The notes: a model not told the origin generated them from the sequence alone. Positions 1-10,472 are shown, counted from the first letter of the stretch. The stretch: 64,000 bases of DNA from Saccharopolyspora hordei (GCF_013410345.1 NZ_JACCFJ010000001.1:5719989-5783988); one strand, 5' to 3'. A program made the numbers and translations.

Positions 1-868
1 GCTGCAGCAGGGCCGCGACCGCGGCCGCCCCGGCCGGCTCGACCACGAGCTTCGCCCGCTCCAGGCACAGCAGCAGCGCCCGCGACAGCGCCTCCTCGCT
101 CACCGTGAGCACCGCGTCGACCAGCTCCGAGACGTGCGCGAACGTCACCGGGCCCGGTTCGGCGACCGCGATGCCGTCGGCCATCGTCTGCGCCCCGGCC
201 AGCCGCACCGGCTTGCCCGCCGCCAGCGAGACCGGCCACGCCGCGGCCTGTTCCGCCTGCACCGCCAGCACCCTCACCTGCGGGTGCTCGGCCTTCACCG
301 CCGCGGCGATCCCGGAGACCAGGCCACCGCCGCCGGTCGGCACGACGATGCTGCGGACCTCCGGCAGCTGCTCCAGCACCTCCAGGCCGACGGTGCCCTG
401 ACCAGCGACGACGTCGGGGTGGTCGAAGGGGTGGATGAGCGCGGCACCGGTGCGGTCGGCGTGCTCCCGGGCGGCGGCGAGGGTCTCCTCCAGCGTCGCG
501 CCGTGCAGCCGGACGTCGGCGCCGTAGGCCTTGGTCGCGGCCAGCTTCGGCAGCGGGACCAGCTCCGGCATGTACACCGTCGCGCTGATGCCGAGCAGCG
601 AGGCCGCCAGCGCGACGCCCTGCGCGTGGTTGCCCGCGCTGGCCGCGACCACGCCGACCGCGCGCTGCGCCTCGTCCAGCGCCCGCAGCCGCACGTACGC
701 GCCCCGGAGCTTGAACGACCCCGTGCGCTGGAGGTTCTCGCACTTGAGGTGGACGTCGCCGCCGCAGTGCTCCCCCAGCACCCGCGAGTGCTCCAGCGGG
801 GTCCGCCGCGCGATCCCGGCGAGGTCGGCGCCCGCGGCCCGGATCCGGTCCACGTCGACCAGCCGCAT
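1..868 (-). CDS. ilvA: Threonine ammonia-lyase (threonine dehydratase), C-terminus cut by window edge
   Basis: PLP enzyme that deaminates threonine to 2-oxobutyrate, the first step towards isoleucine (or a catabolic threonine/serine dehydratase). 289 codons are visible. The PLP lysine sits in SFKLRGAY (Lys53), followed by the ASAGNHAQG phosphate-binding stretch and a TGGGG glycine loop; all are hallmarks of the fold-type II threonine dehydratases. The start is the ATG at 868; no other in-frame start gives a better N-terminus (MRLVDVDRIR). The C-terminus, including any ACT regulatory domain, lies outside, so biosynthetic and degradative forms cannot be told apart. The next gene on the same strand is metB, so sulfur and threonine-family amino acid genes sit together. 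Confidence 0.9.
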   Translation of the reverse strand, partial: MRLVDVDRIRAAGADLAGIARRTPLEHSRVLGEHCGGDVHLKCENLQRTGSFKLRGAYVRLRALDEAQRAVGVVAASAGNHAQGVALAASLLGISATVYMPELVPLPKLAATKAYGADVRLHGATLEETLAAAREHADRTGAALIHPFDHPDVVAGQGTVGLEVLEQLPEVRSIVVPTGGGGLVSGIAAAVKAEHPQVRVLAVQAEQAAAWPVSLAAGKPVRLAGAQTMADGIAVAEPGPVTFAHVSELVDAVLTVSEEALSRALLLCLERAKLVVEPAGAAAVAALLQ

Positions 869-1033
869 GGGCTCATGGTGCCACCGCGGATCGGCGGTCA
901 CTCGAGCTGCACCTCGGTTACCCTCGAAGGAGCGGCCGGCCGGGTGCACCGTCGCGGAGGGGGCCACGCGCGACCGTCGAACGCCAGTCGGCCGACGGGC
1001 ACCGGGGGAGCCCAGGACTGGAGGGGAGCGAGC

Positions 1034-1276
1034 ATGTCGCAGCTGACTCCGACGAACCGCGCTCTCCCGCTGGTCACCGGGTTCGCCACCGCCGCGGCGC
1101 TGTCCGGCGCGGCGGTCCTCGCGGTGCTGCAGTCCGGGTGCGACGACCCCGGCACCTACCTCGTGCGCGACGACGTCGTGGAGCTGATCGGCGGGTGCCT
1201 CGAGCCCGACGACCTCCCGGTCACCCAGCGTCCGCCCGTCGCGGGCCTCGGCGACGACCACGCCGTGGCGCGCTGA
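1034..1276 (+). CDS. Small single-pass membrane or secreted protein, unknown function
   Basis: 80 residues. The start ATG at 1034 follows a strong ribosome site (GGAGGGGAG, about 6 nt spacing). Residues about 12-32 form one hydrophobic helix (LVTGFATAAALSGAAVLAVL), then an acidic, Asp/Pro-rich tail with two cysteines. It is divergent from ilvA and convergent with metB. I do not recognise a family. The open frame continues upstream, but that part is antisense to ilvA and is not taken as coding. The helix could be an uncleaved signal or an anchor. Confidence 0.6.
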   Translation: MSQLTPTNRALPLVTGFATAAALSGAAVLAVLQSGCDDPGTYLVRDDVVELIGGCLEPDDLPVTQRPPVAGLGDDHAVAR

Positions 1277-1279
1277 GCC

Positions 1280-1303
1280 GCCCGCGAGCACGTGCCCGCG
1301 GGC
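1280..1303. terminator. Weak hairpin between convergent genes
   Basis: Inverted repeat GCCCGCG / CGCGGGC (7 bp, 10-nt loop) in the 33-bp gap between the small plus-strand gene and the end of metB. No T-run. Plausible shared terminator. Confidence 0.4.
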
Positions 1304-1309
1304 GTGCCG

Positions 1310-2449
1310 TCAGTCCAGCGCCTGCAGGATGTCCTCGACCAGGTCGTCGGCGTCCTCGATGCCCACCGAGAGGCGGACCAGCTCGGCCGGGACCTGCAGC
1401 ATCGAGCCCGCGGTGCTCGCGTGCGTCATGCGGCCGGGGTGCTCGATCAGCGACTCCACCCCGCCCAGCGACTCGGCCAGGGTGAACAGCCGGGTGCGCG
1501 CGCAGGCCTTGAGCGCCGCGTCCTCGCCGTCGGCGTGCAGGAACGAGACCATCCCGCCGAAGTGCCGCATCTGCCGGGCCGCGACCTCGTGGCCGGGGTG
1601 GTCCGGCAGCCCCGGGTAGAGGACCTTCGCGACCTTCGGGTGGTCGGCCAGCGCCTGGGCGATCCGCTCGGCGTTGGCGGAGTGCCGCTCCATGCGGACC
1701 GCGAGGGTCTTGGCGCCGCGCAGCGTGAGGAACGCGTCGAACGGCCCCGGCACCGCGCCCGCGCTGTTCTGCAGGAACGCGACCTGCTCGGCCAGTTCGT
1801 CGTCGGAGGTGACGACGGCGCCGCCGACCACGTCGGAGTGCCCGCCCAGGTACTTGGTCGTCGAGTGCACCACGACGTCCGCGCCGAGCTCCAGCGGCTG
1901 CTGCAGGAACGGCGAGGCGAAGGTGTTGTCCACGACCAGCTTCGCGCGCGCGTCGCGGGAGACCTGCGCCAGCGCGGCGATGTCGGCGATGGTGAGCAGC
2001 GGGTTGGTGGGCGTCTCGACCCACACCACCTTGGTGTTCGGCTGGATCGCCGCCCGCACCGCGTCCACGTCGGAGACCCGCGCCGGGGTGTACTCCACGC
2101 CCCAGCCGGTGAGCACCTTGTCGATCAGCCGGAACGTGCCGCCGTAGGCGTCGTCCGGGATGACCAGGTGGTCGCCGGGGCGCAGGGTCGCGCGCAGCAC
2201 CGCGTCGGTGGCGGCCATGCCGGAGGCGAAGGCACGCCCGTGGCGGCCGCCCTCCAGCTCCGCCAGGCACCGCTCGAGCGCGGTGCGGGTCGGGTTGCCG
2301 GTGCGCGAGTACTCGTACCCGCCGCGCGTGCCGCCCACCCCGTCCTGGGCGTAGGTCGACGTGGCGTGGATCGGCACGATCACCGACCCGGTCGTCGGAT
2401 CCGCCTCTTGACCCGCGTGGATCGCGCGGGTGGCAAAGCCATCACTCAT
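1310..2449 (-). CDS. metB: Cystathionine gamma-synthase
   Basis: PLP-dependent Cys/Met metabolism enzyme (fold type I). It joins an activated homoserine ester with cysteine to cystathionine, and the family also does gamma-elimination. 379 aa, usual length. Seen: N-terminal FATRAIHAGQEADPTTGSV, YSRTGNPTR, the SGMAA loop, DNTF and the PLP lysine in HSTTKYLGGHSD (Lys199). The start is taken at the ATG at 2449 (MSDGF), where homologues begin; an in-frame GTG 21 nt earlier is possible, and neither has a strong ribosome site. It lies downstream of cbs on the same strand, with one membrane-protein gene between, so both halves of transsulfuration are together. Confidence 0.93.
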   Translation of the reverse strand: MSDGFATRAIHAGQEADPTTGSVIVPIHATSTYAQDGVGGTRGGYEYSRTGNPTRTALERCLAELEGGRHGRAFASGMAATDAVLRATLRPGDHLVIPDDAYGGTFRLIDKVLTGWGVEYTPARVSDVDAVRAAIQPNTKVVWVETPTNPLLTIADIAALAQVSRDARAKLVVDNTFASPFLQQPLELGADVVVHSTTKYLGGHSDVVGGAVVTSDDELAEQVAFLQNSAGAVPGPFDAFLTLRGAKTLAVRMERHSANAERIAQALADHPKVAKVLYPGLPDHPGHEVAARQMRHFGGMVSFLHADGEDAALKACARTRLFTLAESLGGVESLIEHPGRMTHASTAGSMLQVPAELVRLSVGIEDADDLVEDILQALD

Positions 2450-2504
2450 GTGGAGCAGCGTACGACCCACAGCCGGTCCCGCCGACTCGACCCGCCGAAC
2501 GCGA

Positions 2505-2537
2505 AGCGGCCCCCGACCGCGCTGGTCGGGGGCCGCT
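2505..2537 (-). terminator. Strong hairpin after the Pro/Gln-rich membrane protein gene
   Basis: Perfect 14-bp stem (AGCGGCCCCCGACC / its complement) with a 5-nt loop, 17 nt past the stop of the gene at 2554-3627 on the minus strand. Typical GC-rich actinomycete terminator without a T-run. Confidence 0.75.
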
Positions 2538-2553
2538 GTCGTCAGCTAGCGCG

Positions 2554-3627
2554 TCACCACTGCGGCGGCTGCGGGCCACCGGGGTAGCCGCCGGGCTGAC
2601 CCGGCTGCTGGCCCGGCTGCTGGCCCGGCTGGCCGAACTGCTGCTGGCCCGGCTGGCCGAAGGCCTGCGGCTGGCCGTAACCACCCGCGGCGGCCGGCGC
2701 CGGGGCACCGCCCGCGGCGGCGAGGTACTGCTTGGTGCCCGGCAGGAACGCCAGCACGCCGATCGCGATGGCGATCAGCATCCCGAGGATGCCGAAGAAG
2801 ATGGTGGCACCGCTCTGGTAGCCGCTGAACAGCATGATCAGCTGGCCGATCACGTACAGGCCGGACGCACCGGCGACCAGGACGGAGCCGATGCTCTTCT
2901 TCGTGATGATCATGATGCCGCCGACCAGCAGGGCGATGCTGGAGATCAGCAGCACGATGTAGACCGTCAGGATCAGGCCGTACGGCGGCAGCTCCGGCAT
3001 CTCGGGCATCTCGATGCCGAGGTCACTGCCGAGGTTGCTGTACTGCTCCTGCGCCTTCTTGGCCTCTTCGTACAGGGCGTAGGCCGACCCGAGGCCGAAC
3101 AGGCCGATCAGGTTGATGATCGAGCTGATGCCACCGATGACCGTCGCGACCCAACCCACGGTGAGCGCCATGGCCTTGTTGCCCGGGCCCTGCTGGCCGG
3201 GCTGGCCGTACGGCACCTGGCCCGGCTGCGGCGGCTGGGCACCGAAGCCCTGCTGGGCCTGCGGCGCCGGGAAGCCACCGCTGGGCGTCCCGGGCTGCTG
3301 CGGGAAGCCGCCCGGCTGGCTCTGGGTGCCGGGCTGCTGGTACATCGGCTGCGGGGGCTGCGCCGAGGGCGGCACCATGGCAGTCGCTTCGCCGCCCTGC
3401 CCGGCCAGCCCGGGCTGCTGGTACATCGGCTGCGGCGGCTGCATCGCCGGCGGCACGACCTGCGTCGAGTCGGACTGCTGCTGCTGTTGCTGCTGTCCCT
3501 GCGACTGCACGGGCCGCACGACCTGAGTCGCGTCGCTGCCAGCCTGGTTGGGGTCCTGCGGGTCCATCCGGTTCGAGATGGGGTCCGAACCCTGCTGACC
3601 GCCGTCCGGCGGCTGCGGAGAGCTCAT
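2554..3627 (-). CDS. Pro/Gln-rich membrane protein, unknown function
   Basis: 357 aa. Start ATG at 3627 with GAGGAG about 13 nt upstream. Residues 1-140 are low-complexity and Q/P-rich (repeated PPQPMYQQPG blocks). About 145-290 holds four hydrophobic helices (GWVATVIGGISSIINLIGLF; LILTVYIVLLISSIALLVGG; a pair before FLPGTKQYL). The C-terminus repeats PGQQ/GQPG. This layout (disordered cytoplasmic head, four helices, disordered tail) is common in actinobacterial membrane proteins of unknown role. It sits between cbs and metB, but nothing in it suggests an enzyme. Its own terminator follows. Confidence 0.75.
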   Translation of the reverse strand: MSSPQPPDGGQQGSDPISNRMDPQDPNQAGSDATQVVRPVQSQGQQQQQQQSDSTQVVPPAMQPPQPMYQQPGLAGQGGEATAMVPPSAQPPQPMYQQPGTQSQPGGFPQQPGTPSGGFPAPQAQQGFGAQPPQPGQVPYGQPGQQGPGNKAMALTVGWVATVIGGISSIINLIGLFGLGSAYALYEEAKKAQEQYSNLGSDLGIEMPEMPELPPYGLILTVYIVLLISSIALLVGGIMIITKKSIGSVLVAGASGLYVIGQLIMLFSGYQSGATIFFGILGMLIAIAIGVLAFLPGTKQYLAAAGGAPAPAAAGGYGQPQAFGQPGQQQFGQPGQQPGQQPGQPGGYPGGPQPPQW

Positions 3628-3728
3628 CGGGTTGTCCTACTCCTCGGGGCGTAATGCTCAAACCTGGGCATGCGTCGACACACGCTATCTGATCGAGCAG
3701 CAGCGTAGTGCCGTTCCGTGACAAGTCG

Positions 3729-5096
<1,368 letters not shown>

Positions 5097-5407
5097 GTCA
5101 GGTCCTCGATCCTTCCCAGACTGCTGTGTGCCATCGAGCCTAATGTGCTGGTCATCGCCGAACCCAGCGAGGCTCGCCGCGTCACCGCAGCACCGGGGAC
5201 CCGTACCGCGCGAGTACCCGGTCGGGTGAAACTCCTCCGGCCCCCGGCGCGACACACCCGGTGGAACGACCTCGTGCACCACGACGTCGAACCCGAGGAC
5301 GCAGCGCTCCACCTCGTGGACGGGGCGGAGCGGGGCGACCATGACCCACTCCGCAGGACGCGGCCGACCGGTGATCCCGGCGGCTCGGACCGGATCGAGG
5401 AGGGCCC
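5097..5407. promoter_or_regulatory. Divergent intergenic region between cbs and the SGNH hydrolase gene
   Basis: About 310 bp with no convincing gene. It must hold the promoters for cbs (minus) and the hydrolase (plus). I could not pick out a clear -35/-10 pair or an inverted repeat. Confidence 0.5.
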
Positions 5408-6331
5408 ATGATCGCGGCGAAGGCGCTCCGACTCGCACTGCTGGCCGCCGGCACGGCGGGCGGGCTTTCCGGAGCGGCGTACGGGCTGCTCAGCGGGCAG
5501 TCCAAGTACGCGCGGCGGGTGATCGGTCCACCGGCCAACGACCCGCTGCGCGCCGACGGCATCCACCTGCCGGACGGGACCGGCCCGGTGCCCCGGCAGG
5601 AACTGCCCGACGGGGTCGAGCCGCTGGAGTTCGCCGTGCTCGGCGACTCCGCCGCGGCCGGGCTGGGGGTGGACTTCCCCTCCGAGCTGCCCGGCGTGCG
5701 GCTGGCGCGCGGGCTCGCCGAGGAGCTGGACCGACCGGTCGCGCTCACCACCCGCGCCATCGTCGGCACCACCTCGCAGGAGCTGGGGGCGCAGGTCGAC
5801 GCCGTGCTGGTGCGGCCGCCGAGGCTGGTGCTGATCATCGTCGGGGCCAACGACGTCACCTCGAAGCTGCCGGTCTCGACGTGCGCCCAGCTGCTGGGCG
5901 ACGCGGTGCGACGGCTGGTCGAGGCCGACGTGGCGGTGGTCGTCGGCACCTGCCCGGACCTGGGCGCGATCCGGCCCATCCCGCAGCCGCTGCGGTCGAT
6001 CGCGCGGCACTGGAGCCTGGCGCTCGGACGCGCGCAGCGGCGGGCGGTGGAGGCGGCCGGTGGGCACGCCGTCCCGCTGGCCGACCTGCTGTCGCCGGAG
6101 TTCCTGGCCCGGCCGACCGAGTTCTTCAGCCCGGACCGGTACCACCCGTCGGCGGCCGGGTACGAGGCGGCGACGAAGGTCCTGCTGCCCGTGATGTGCG
6201 CGGCGATCGGCGCGTGGGAGGGCGGCCCGCTGCCGACCGCGCCGACCCGGTCCGAGGCGGCCGAGGCACGCCGCCCGACGAGCCGCATCGTGGCGCGCCT
6301 CAACCGCCACCTGCACCGCCGCTCCCGCTGA
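5408..6331 (+). CDS. SGNH/GDSL-family hydrolase (esterase/lipase)
   Basis: 307 aa. Start ATG at 5408 with GAGGAGG 6 nt upstream. An N-terminal hydrophobic stretch (residues 5-28, ALRLALLAAGTAGGLSGAAY) suggests export or anchoring. Block I is VLGDSAAAGLG with the nucleophile Ser81; block III is GANDVTS; block V is DRYHPSAAGY with the catalytic Asp/His pair near the C-terminus. These are the four SGNH blocks of small secreted esterases. The tail after about 270 is Arg-rich. Substrate unknown. It is a single gene divergent from cbs. Confidence 0.85.
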   Translation: MIAAKALRLALLAAGTAGGLSGAAYGLLSGQSKYARRVIGPPANDPLRADGIHLPDGTGPVPRQELPDGVEPLEFAVLGDSAAAGLGVDFPSELPGVRLARGLAEELDRPVALTTRAIVGTTSQELGAQVDAVLVRPPRLVLIIVGANDVTSKLPVSTCAQLLGDAVRRLVEADVAVVVGTCPDLGAIRPIPQPLRSIARHWSLALGRAQRRAVEAAGGHAVPLADLLSPEFLARPTEFFSPDRYHPSAAGYEAATKVLLPVMCAAIGAWEGGPLPTAPTRSEAAEARRPTSRIVARLNRHLHRRSR

Positions 6332-6411
6332 CCCGCGCCCGCGCACACCCGCGGGCACCTCCGGCCCCGAGGCGACGGGCACCCCCGCGGAACGCGGCGA
6401 CCATCGCACGT

Positions 6412-6496
6412 ACCAACCGGTCGGTCTTGCTTGTCCGGTGACTGCCGTCACCGCCAAGATGGCAGCACCGGACCTAGAGTGACCGACCAGTAGGTC
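6412..6496. promoter_or_regulatory. Paired TetR-type operator candidates upstream of the thiolase gene
   Basis: Two related imperfect palindromes lie 66-150 bp before the thiolase start: ACCAACCGGTCGGT (6412-6425, arms differ at one base) and ACCGACCAGTAGGTC (6482-6496). Such ACCNACC/GGTNGGT sites are typical of TetR-family repressors of acyl-CoA genes. No TetR gene adjoins, so the regulator would act from elsewhere. Confidence 0.45.
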
Positions 6497-6561
6497 AACG
6501 TCGCGCGGGCCGAGCGGATCGCCGCGGCGGCACGCCCACGACCGCGAACGAAGGAGTTCCC

Positions 6562-7782
6562 ATGCCCGAAGCAGTCATCGTCGCCACGGCGCGATCCCCC
6601 ATCGGCCGCGCCGGCAAGGGGTCGCTCAAGGACCTCCGGCCGGACGACCTCACCGCCCAGATCGTCCGCGCCGCGCTCGACAAGGTGCCCGAGCTCGACC
6701 CCACCGAGATCGACGACCTGATGCTGGGCTGCGGCCTGCCCGGCGGCGAGCAGGGCTACAACATGGCGCGCGTGGTCGCGGTGCTGCTCGGCTACGACCA
6801 CCTGCCCGGCACCACCGTCACCCGCTACTGCTCGTCGAGCCTGCAGACCACCCGGATGGCGATGCACGCGATCAAGGCCGGCGAGGGCGACGTGTTCATC
6901 AGCGCCGGCGTGGAGATGGTCTCCCGGTTCGCCAAGGGCAACTCCGACTCGCTCGAGGACACCAAGAACCCGGTGTTCGCCGAGGCGCAGGCGCGCACCC
7001 AGAAGGTCGCCGAGGAGGGCGCGGACTCCTGGACCGACCCGCGCACCCTGGACGAGGTCCCGGACGTCTACATCCCGATGGGCCAGACCGCGGAGAACCT
7101 GGCGCGGCTCAAGGGCGTCACCCGCGACGAGATGGACGACTTCGGCGTCCGCTCGCAGAACCTGGCCGAGAAGGCCATCGCCGACGGCTTCTGGGCCCGC
7201 GAGATCACGCCGGTCACCACCCCCGACGGCACGGTCGTCGACGCCGACGACGGCCCGCGGCCGGGCGTGACCAAGGAGGGCGTGGCCGCGCTCAAGCCGG
7301 TGTTCCGCCCGGACGGCCGGATCACCGCGGGCAACTGCTGCCCGCTCAACGACGGCGCCGCCGCCTTGGTGATCATGAGCGACACCAAGGCGAAGCAGCT
7401 CGGCCTGACCCCGCTGGCGCGCATCGTGTCCACCGGCGTCTCCGGCCTGTCGCCGGAGATCATGGGCCTGGGCCCGGTGGAGGCGTCGAAGCAGGCGCTC
7501 GAGCGCGCCGGCATGACCATCGACGACATCGACCTGGTGGAGATCAACGAGGCGTTCGCCGCCCAGGTGATCCCCTCGTACAAGGACCTGGGCATCCCGC
7601 TGGAGAAGCTGAACGTCAACGGTGGCGCGATCGCGGTGGGCCACCCGTTCGGCATGACCGGCGCCCGCATCACCACGACGCTGATCAACTCCCTGCAGTG
7701 GCACGACAAGCAGTTCGGCCTGGAGACGATGTGCGTCGGCGGTGGCCAGGGCATGGCCATGGTCATCGAGCGCTTGAGCTGA
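6562..7782 (+). CDS. Acetyl-CoA C-acyltransferase (thiolase)
   Basis: 406 aa, usual thiolase length. It catalyses thiolytic cleavage (or Claisen condensation) of 3-oxoacyl-CoA in fatty acid beta-oxidation. Catalytic residues are visible: nucleophile Cys90 in TRYCSSSLQT, His361 in AVGHPFGMTGAR and Cys391 in CVGGGQG. Start ATG at 6562 with AAGGAG 8 nt upstream. It is followed by a strong hairpin and stands alone (no adjoining hydroxyacyl-CoA dehydrogenase). The FadA class (degradative) fits better than acetoacetyl-CoA synthesis, from the MPEAVIVATARSPIGRAGKG start and overall pattern. Confidence 0.92.
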   Translation: MPEAVIVATARSPIGRAGKGSLKDLRPDDLTAQIVRAALDKVPELDPTEIDDLMLGCGLPGGEQGYNMARVVAVLLGYDHLPGTTVTRYCSSSLQTTRMAMHAIKAGEGDVFISAGVEMVSRFAKGNSDSLEDTKNPVFAEAQARTQKVAEEGADSWTDPRTLDEVPDVYIPMGQTAENLARLKGVTRDEMDDFGVRSQNLAEKAIADGFWAREITPVTTPDGTVVDADDGPRPGVTKEGVAALKPVFRPDGRITAGNCCPLNDGAAALVIMSDTKAKQLGLTPLARIVSTGVSGLSPEIMGLGPVEASKQALERAGMTIDDIDLVEINEAFAAQVIPSYKDLGIPLEKLNVNGGAIAVGHPFGMTGARITTTLINSLQWHDKQFGLETMCVGGGQGMAMVIERLS

Positions 7783-7797
7783 TCCCCGGGACACGAC

Positions 7798-7829
7798 AAC
7801 GGGGCCCTGCCGGTCGGCAGGGCCCCGTT
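7798..7829. terminator. Strong bidirectional terminator
   Basis: AACGGGGCCCTGCC / GGCAGGGCCCCGTT, 14-bp perfect stem with a 4-nt loop, lying between the convergent thiolase and Bax-inhibitor-like genes and serving both. Confidence 0.85.
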
Positions 7830-7846
7830 CCACGTCGTGCTGGAGG

Positions 7847-8638
7847 TCAGTCCCGCTGGAAGTAGGACAGCAGGCGCAGGATCTCCAGGTAGAGCCAGAC
7901 CAGGGTGGTCATCAGGCCGAAGGCGATGTACCAGGCGAACTTGGCGTCCACACCGCTGCGGATGGCCTGGTCGGCGGCGTCGAAGTCCAGCAGGAAGCTG
8001 AACGCCGCGATGCCGATGCACAGCAGGCTGAAGCCGATGCCCAGGGCACCGCCCTCCCGCAGGCCGAGCCCGCCGGCGGTGAAGAAGCTGGCGATCAGGT
8101 TCACCAGCATCAGCACGAAGACACCGGCGAGGGCGCCGATGATCCACTTGGTCAGCTTCGGCGTGACCCGGACCGCCCCGGTCTTGTAGACCACCAGCAT
8201 GGCCGCGAACACACCGATCGTGCCCGCGATGGCCTGCATGATGATGCCGGAGTTCCCGACCCACGTGGCGAACACGTAGCTGATCCCGCCGAGGAACACG
8301 CCCTCGACCGCCGAGTAGGCGATGACCAGGGCCGGGCGGACCTTCTTGGTGAACATGATCACCAAGGAGATGACCAGCCCGACGATCGCGGCGGGCAGCG
8401 CCAGCGCGACCGCGGACGGCCCGACCAGGTAGGTCAGGGTGCCGGTGACCACCGCCAGGGCGAGGGTGATCGCGGTCTTGGTGACCACGTCGTCAATGGT
8501 CATCGGACGCGAGGTCTGCGGCGGCGCGGTGGACGCCCCGCCGAAGGGCGATGCGGCCTGCCCCTGGCCGTAGTTGAAGTTCGCGTAACCGCCGGTCGTC
8601 GGCAGGTTGCGGAACGCGGGGTTGCTCGTTGTGCGCAA
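7847..8638 (-). CDS. Bax inhibitor-1/YccA family membrane protein
   Basis: 263 aa. The start is a TTG at 8638 with an ideal AGGAGG 5 nt upstream; homologues begin MRTTSNPAF, which supports it. A 45-residue Gly/Pro/Asn-rich head is followed by seven hydrophobic helices (from about residue 53 to the C-terminus), the layout of the BI-1/YccA family of proton/calcium-leak membrane proteins. The bacterial role is poorly known. Monocistronic; shares a terminator with the thiolase. Confidence 0.88.
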   Translation of the reverse strand: MRTTSNPAFRNLPTTGGYANFNYGQGQAASPFGGASTAPPQTSRPMTIDDVVTKTAITLALAVVTGTLTYLVGPSAVALALPAAIVGLVISLVIMFTKKVRPALVIAYSAVEGVFLGGISYVFATWVGNSGIIMQAIAGTIGVFAAMLVVYKTGAVRVTPKLTKWIIGALAGVFVLMLVNLIASFFTAGGLGLREGGALGIGFSLLCIGIAAFSFLLDFDAADQAIRSGVDAKFAWYIAFGLMTTLVWLYLEILRLLSYFQRD

Positions 8639-9068
8639 CTCATCCTCCTGGGCGTGCTTGCGCCGTCACTCGGAACAACGCTCGGCAGCGCTGACCGGTT
8701 CCCGGTTCGGTAAAGGGTGACTTTACTCGCCGGAGGCGCCCCTCCCCAGCTCCCCCGATGACCAGTCGACAACGATCCAGCGGCGGACAACGATCACGTT
8801 GCGCCGCCAACCGATCGGAGTGGCTGCGGCGAGTGCGCGACGGTCCCGTGACCGGCGCCACCCCGCTCCGCCGGACGGGTGAATACCGCAGGCCACACCG
8901 GCACCGGTCATCAACGCGTCGTGATTGGGCAGGTCGACCGGATGACCTCTTGTGGGCACGCTCCGTGATCGGAAGTATCGCTTCGGGCGTCCGCGCGGTT
9001 CCTGGTCGGGGTTCAGCAGAACGAACACGCGGCGCCGCATCACCTCCACCACCGGAACTGGAGCTCGC
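8639..9068. other. Intergenic region, no gene seen
   Basis: About 430 bp between divergent genes (Bax-inhibitor-like, minus; adhesin-like, plus). The open frames here have no ribosome site or recognisable product. It should contain both promoters; the AT-richer part is near 8700-8725. Confidence 0.5.
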
Positions 9069-10472
9069 ATGCGCACGTTCAGACGATGGGTCACGGCGGT
9101 GCTCGGCACCGCCGTGCTCGCTGGGGGCAGCCTGCTGGCCGTCCCCGGCGCCGCCGGCGCCGACCCGCAGGAAGGGGTCGGCCACGAGACCCGGCCAGCC
9201 CAGCCGTACCGGGGCAACCCGGAACCGGACCGCGACTGGCTCGGCTCCTACCTGGTCAACGGCCAGCAGGTGTGGTGCGTGCAGTTCGCGCTGACCGCAC
9301 CGGACAGCGGCGAGGAGTACCAGCCCGGCGACGAGCTGCGGACCAAGTGGGGCACCCCGATCCCCGACGACACCGCGGCCGACATCTCGTACCTGCTGCT
9401 GCGCTACGGCAACACCCAGTCGCCCGACGAGGCCGCCGCGCTGGCGCACCTGCTGCACTCGTGGACCGCCGCGCCGCGCAGCCAGGCCGACCTGGACCCG
9501 GGCAACGACTTCACCCGCATCGCCTACGACGTCGACGGCCACTACGCCAAGCTCCCCGCGGGCGCGCAGCAGGCCGTGGAGGCGCTCAGGGCCGAGGCCG
9601 CTCAGAACCGCGGGCCGTGGCAGGCCGAGCTGACCGCCCCGGAGGGCGAGCAGACCATCGGGCAGGCCGCGGAGTGGACGCTGAGCGTGCACCGGCCCGA
9701 CGGCGGGGGCATCGGCGGTGTGCCCGTGACGCTGTCCGTCACCGACGCCGAGGTCGAGGGCCTCGCCGAGGACGGCACCGTCACCACGCCCGAGGACGGC
9801 AGCCCGCTGGTGCTCGCGGTGACCCCGACCGGGCCGAACCCGGCGATCACCGGCACCCTGTCCGCCCCGGCCGACCGGCCGTACGTGCGGCAGGCCGTCA
9901 ACCAGCCCGACACCACCCAGCGCGTGGTGTCCACCGGCGGTGAGCAGGAGCTCTCCGTGGAGGCCGCGACCACCGCGGTGACCGCGCCGGGCGTGGTGCG
10001 GATCGGCAAGACCGACGCGGAGAGCCAGGCCGGCATCGCCGACGTCTCGCTGCGCGTCACCGCCGCCGACGGCTCGCCCGCCCTCCGCCAGGACGGCACG
10101 CCGCTGGTCGGCGAGGACGGCCGGCCGCTGGTGGTCGTCACCGGCGAGGACGGCACCGTCGAGGTCCCCGACCTGCGCACCCCGCAGGAGGTCACGGTCA
10201 CCGAGGTCGCGCCCGCCCCGGGCTACGAGGAGGCGTTCGACGAGGCCGACCCGCCCTCGGTCACCGGCACCGTGGAGCCCGGGCAGACGCTGGAGCTGAG
10301 CCTGGTCAACACGCCGAACACGCCGACCGTGCCGATCCACATCCCGGCCGGTGACCCGACCGAGGACGGCGTGCCCGCCGGGCTGCTCGGCCTGGCCGGG
10401 CTGGCCGCCGTGACCGTCATCGGCGGGGCCGGGTTCGCGGTGCGCCGGCGGATCGGAGCGCGGCAGCGGTGA
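9069..10472 (+). CDS. Secreted adhesin-like protein with prealbumin-like domain, likely sortase substrate
   Basis: 467 aa. Start ATG at 9069 with GGAG 5-8 nt upstream. Signal peptide 1-30 (RRWVTAVLGTAVLAGGSLLA, cut near GAAGA). About 55-180 is an extracellular domain with WCVQFAL and a following LAHLLHSWT helix that loosely resembles thioester-type (TQXA) surface domains, though the TQ pair is not clear. About 305-420 is a Cna-B/SpaA-type prealbumin fold (VRIGKTDAES...VTEVAPAPGYEEAF). The C-terminus has one helix (438-458) and an Arg-rich tail, i.e. a cell-wall sorting signal layout, but the motif ahead of it reads VPIHIPAGDP and not LPXTG. Its stop overlaps the start of a class F sortase gene, so the two are almost certainly partners. 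Confidence 0.75.
   Translation: MRTFRRWVTAVLGTAVLAGGSLLAVPGAAGADPQEGVGHETRPAQPYRGNPEPDRDWLGSYLVNGQQVWCVQFALTAPDSGEEYQPGDELRTKWGTPIPDDTAADISYLLLRYGNTQSPDEAAALAHLLHSWTAAPRSQADLDPGNDFTRIAYDVDGHYAKLPAGAQQAVEALRAEAAQNRGPWQAELTAPEGEQTIGQAAEWTLSVHRPDGGGIGGVPVTLSVTDAEVEGLAEDGTVTTPEDGSPLVLAVTPTGPNPAITGTLSAPADRPYVRQAVNQPDTTQRVVSTGGEQELSVEAATTAVTAPGVVRIGKTDAESQAGIADVSLRVTAADGSPALRQDGTPLVGEDGRPLVVVTGEDGTVEVPDLRTPQEVTVTEVAPAPGYEEAFDEADPPSVTGTVEPGQTLELSLVNTPNTPTVPIHIPAGDPTEDGVPAGLLGLAGLAAVTVIGGAGFAVRRRIGARQR

Noticed and set aside
134..1033. Long plus-strand open frame across the first kilobase
   Set aside because: It is antisense to ilvA; Arg/Gly-rich shadow composition. Only its last 80 codons (from 1034) have a ribosome site.
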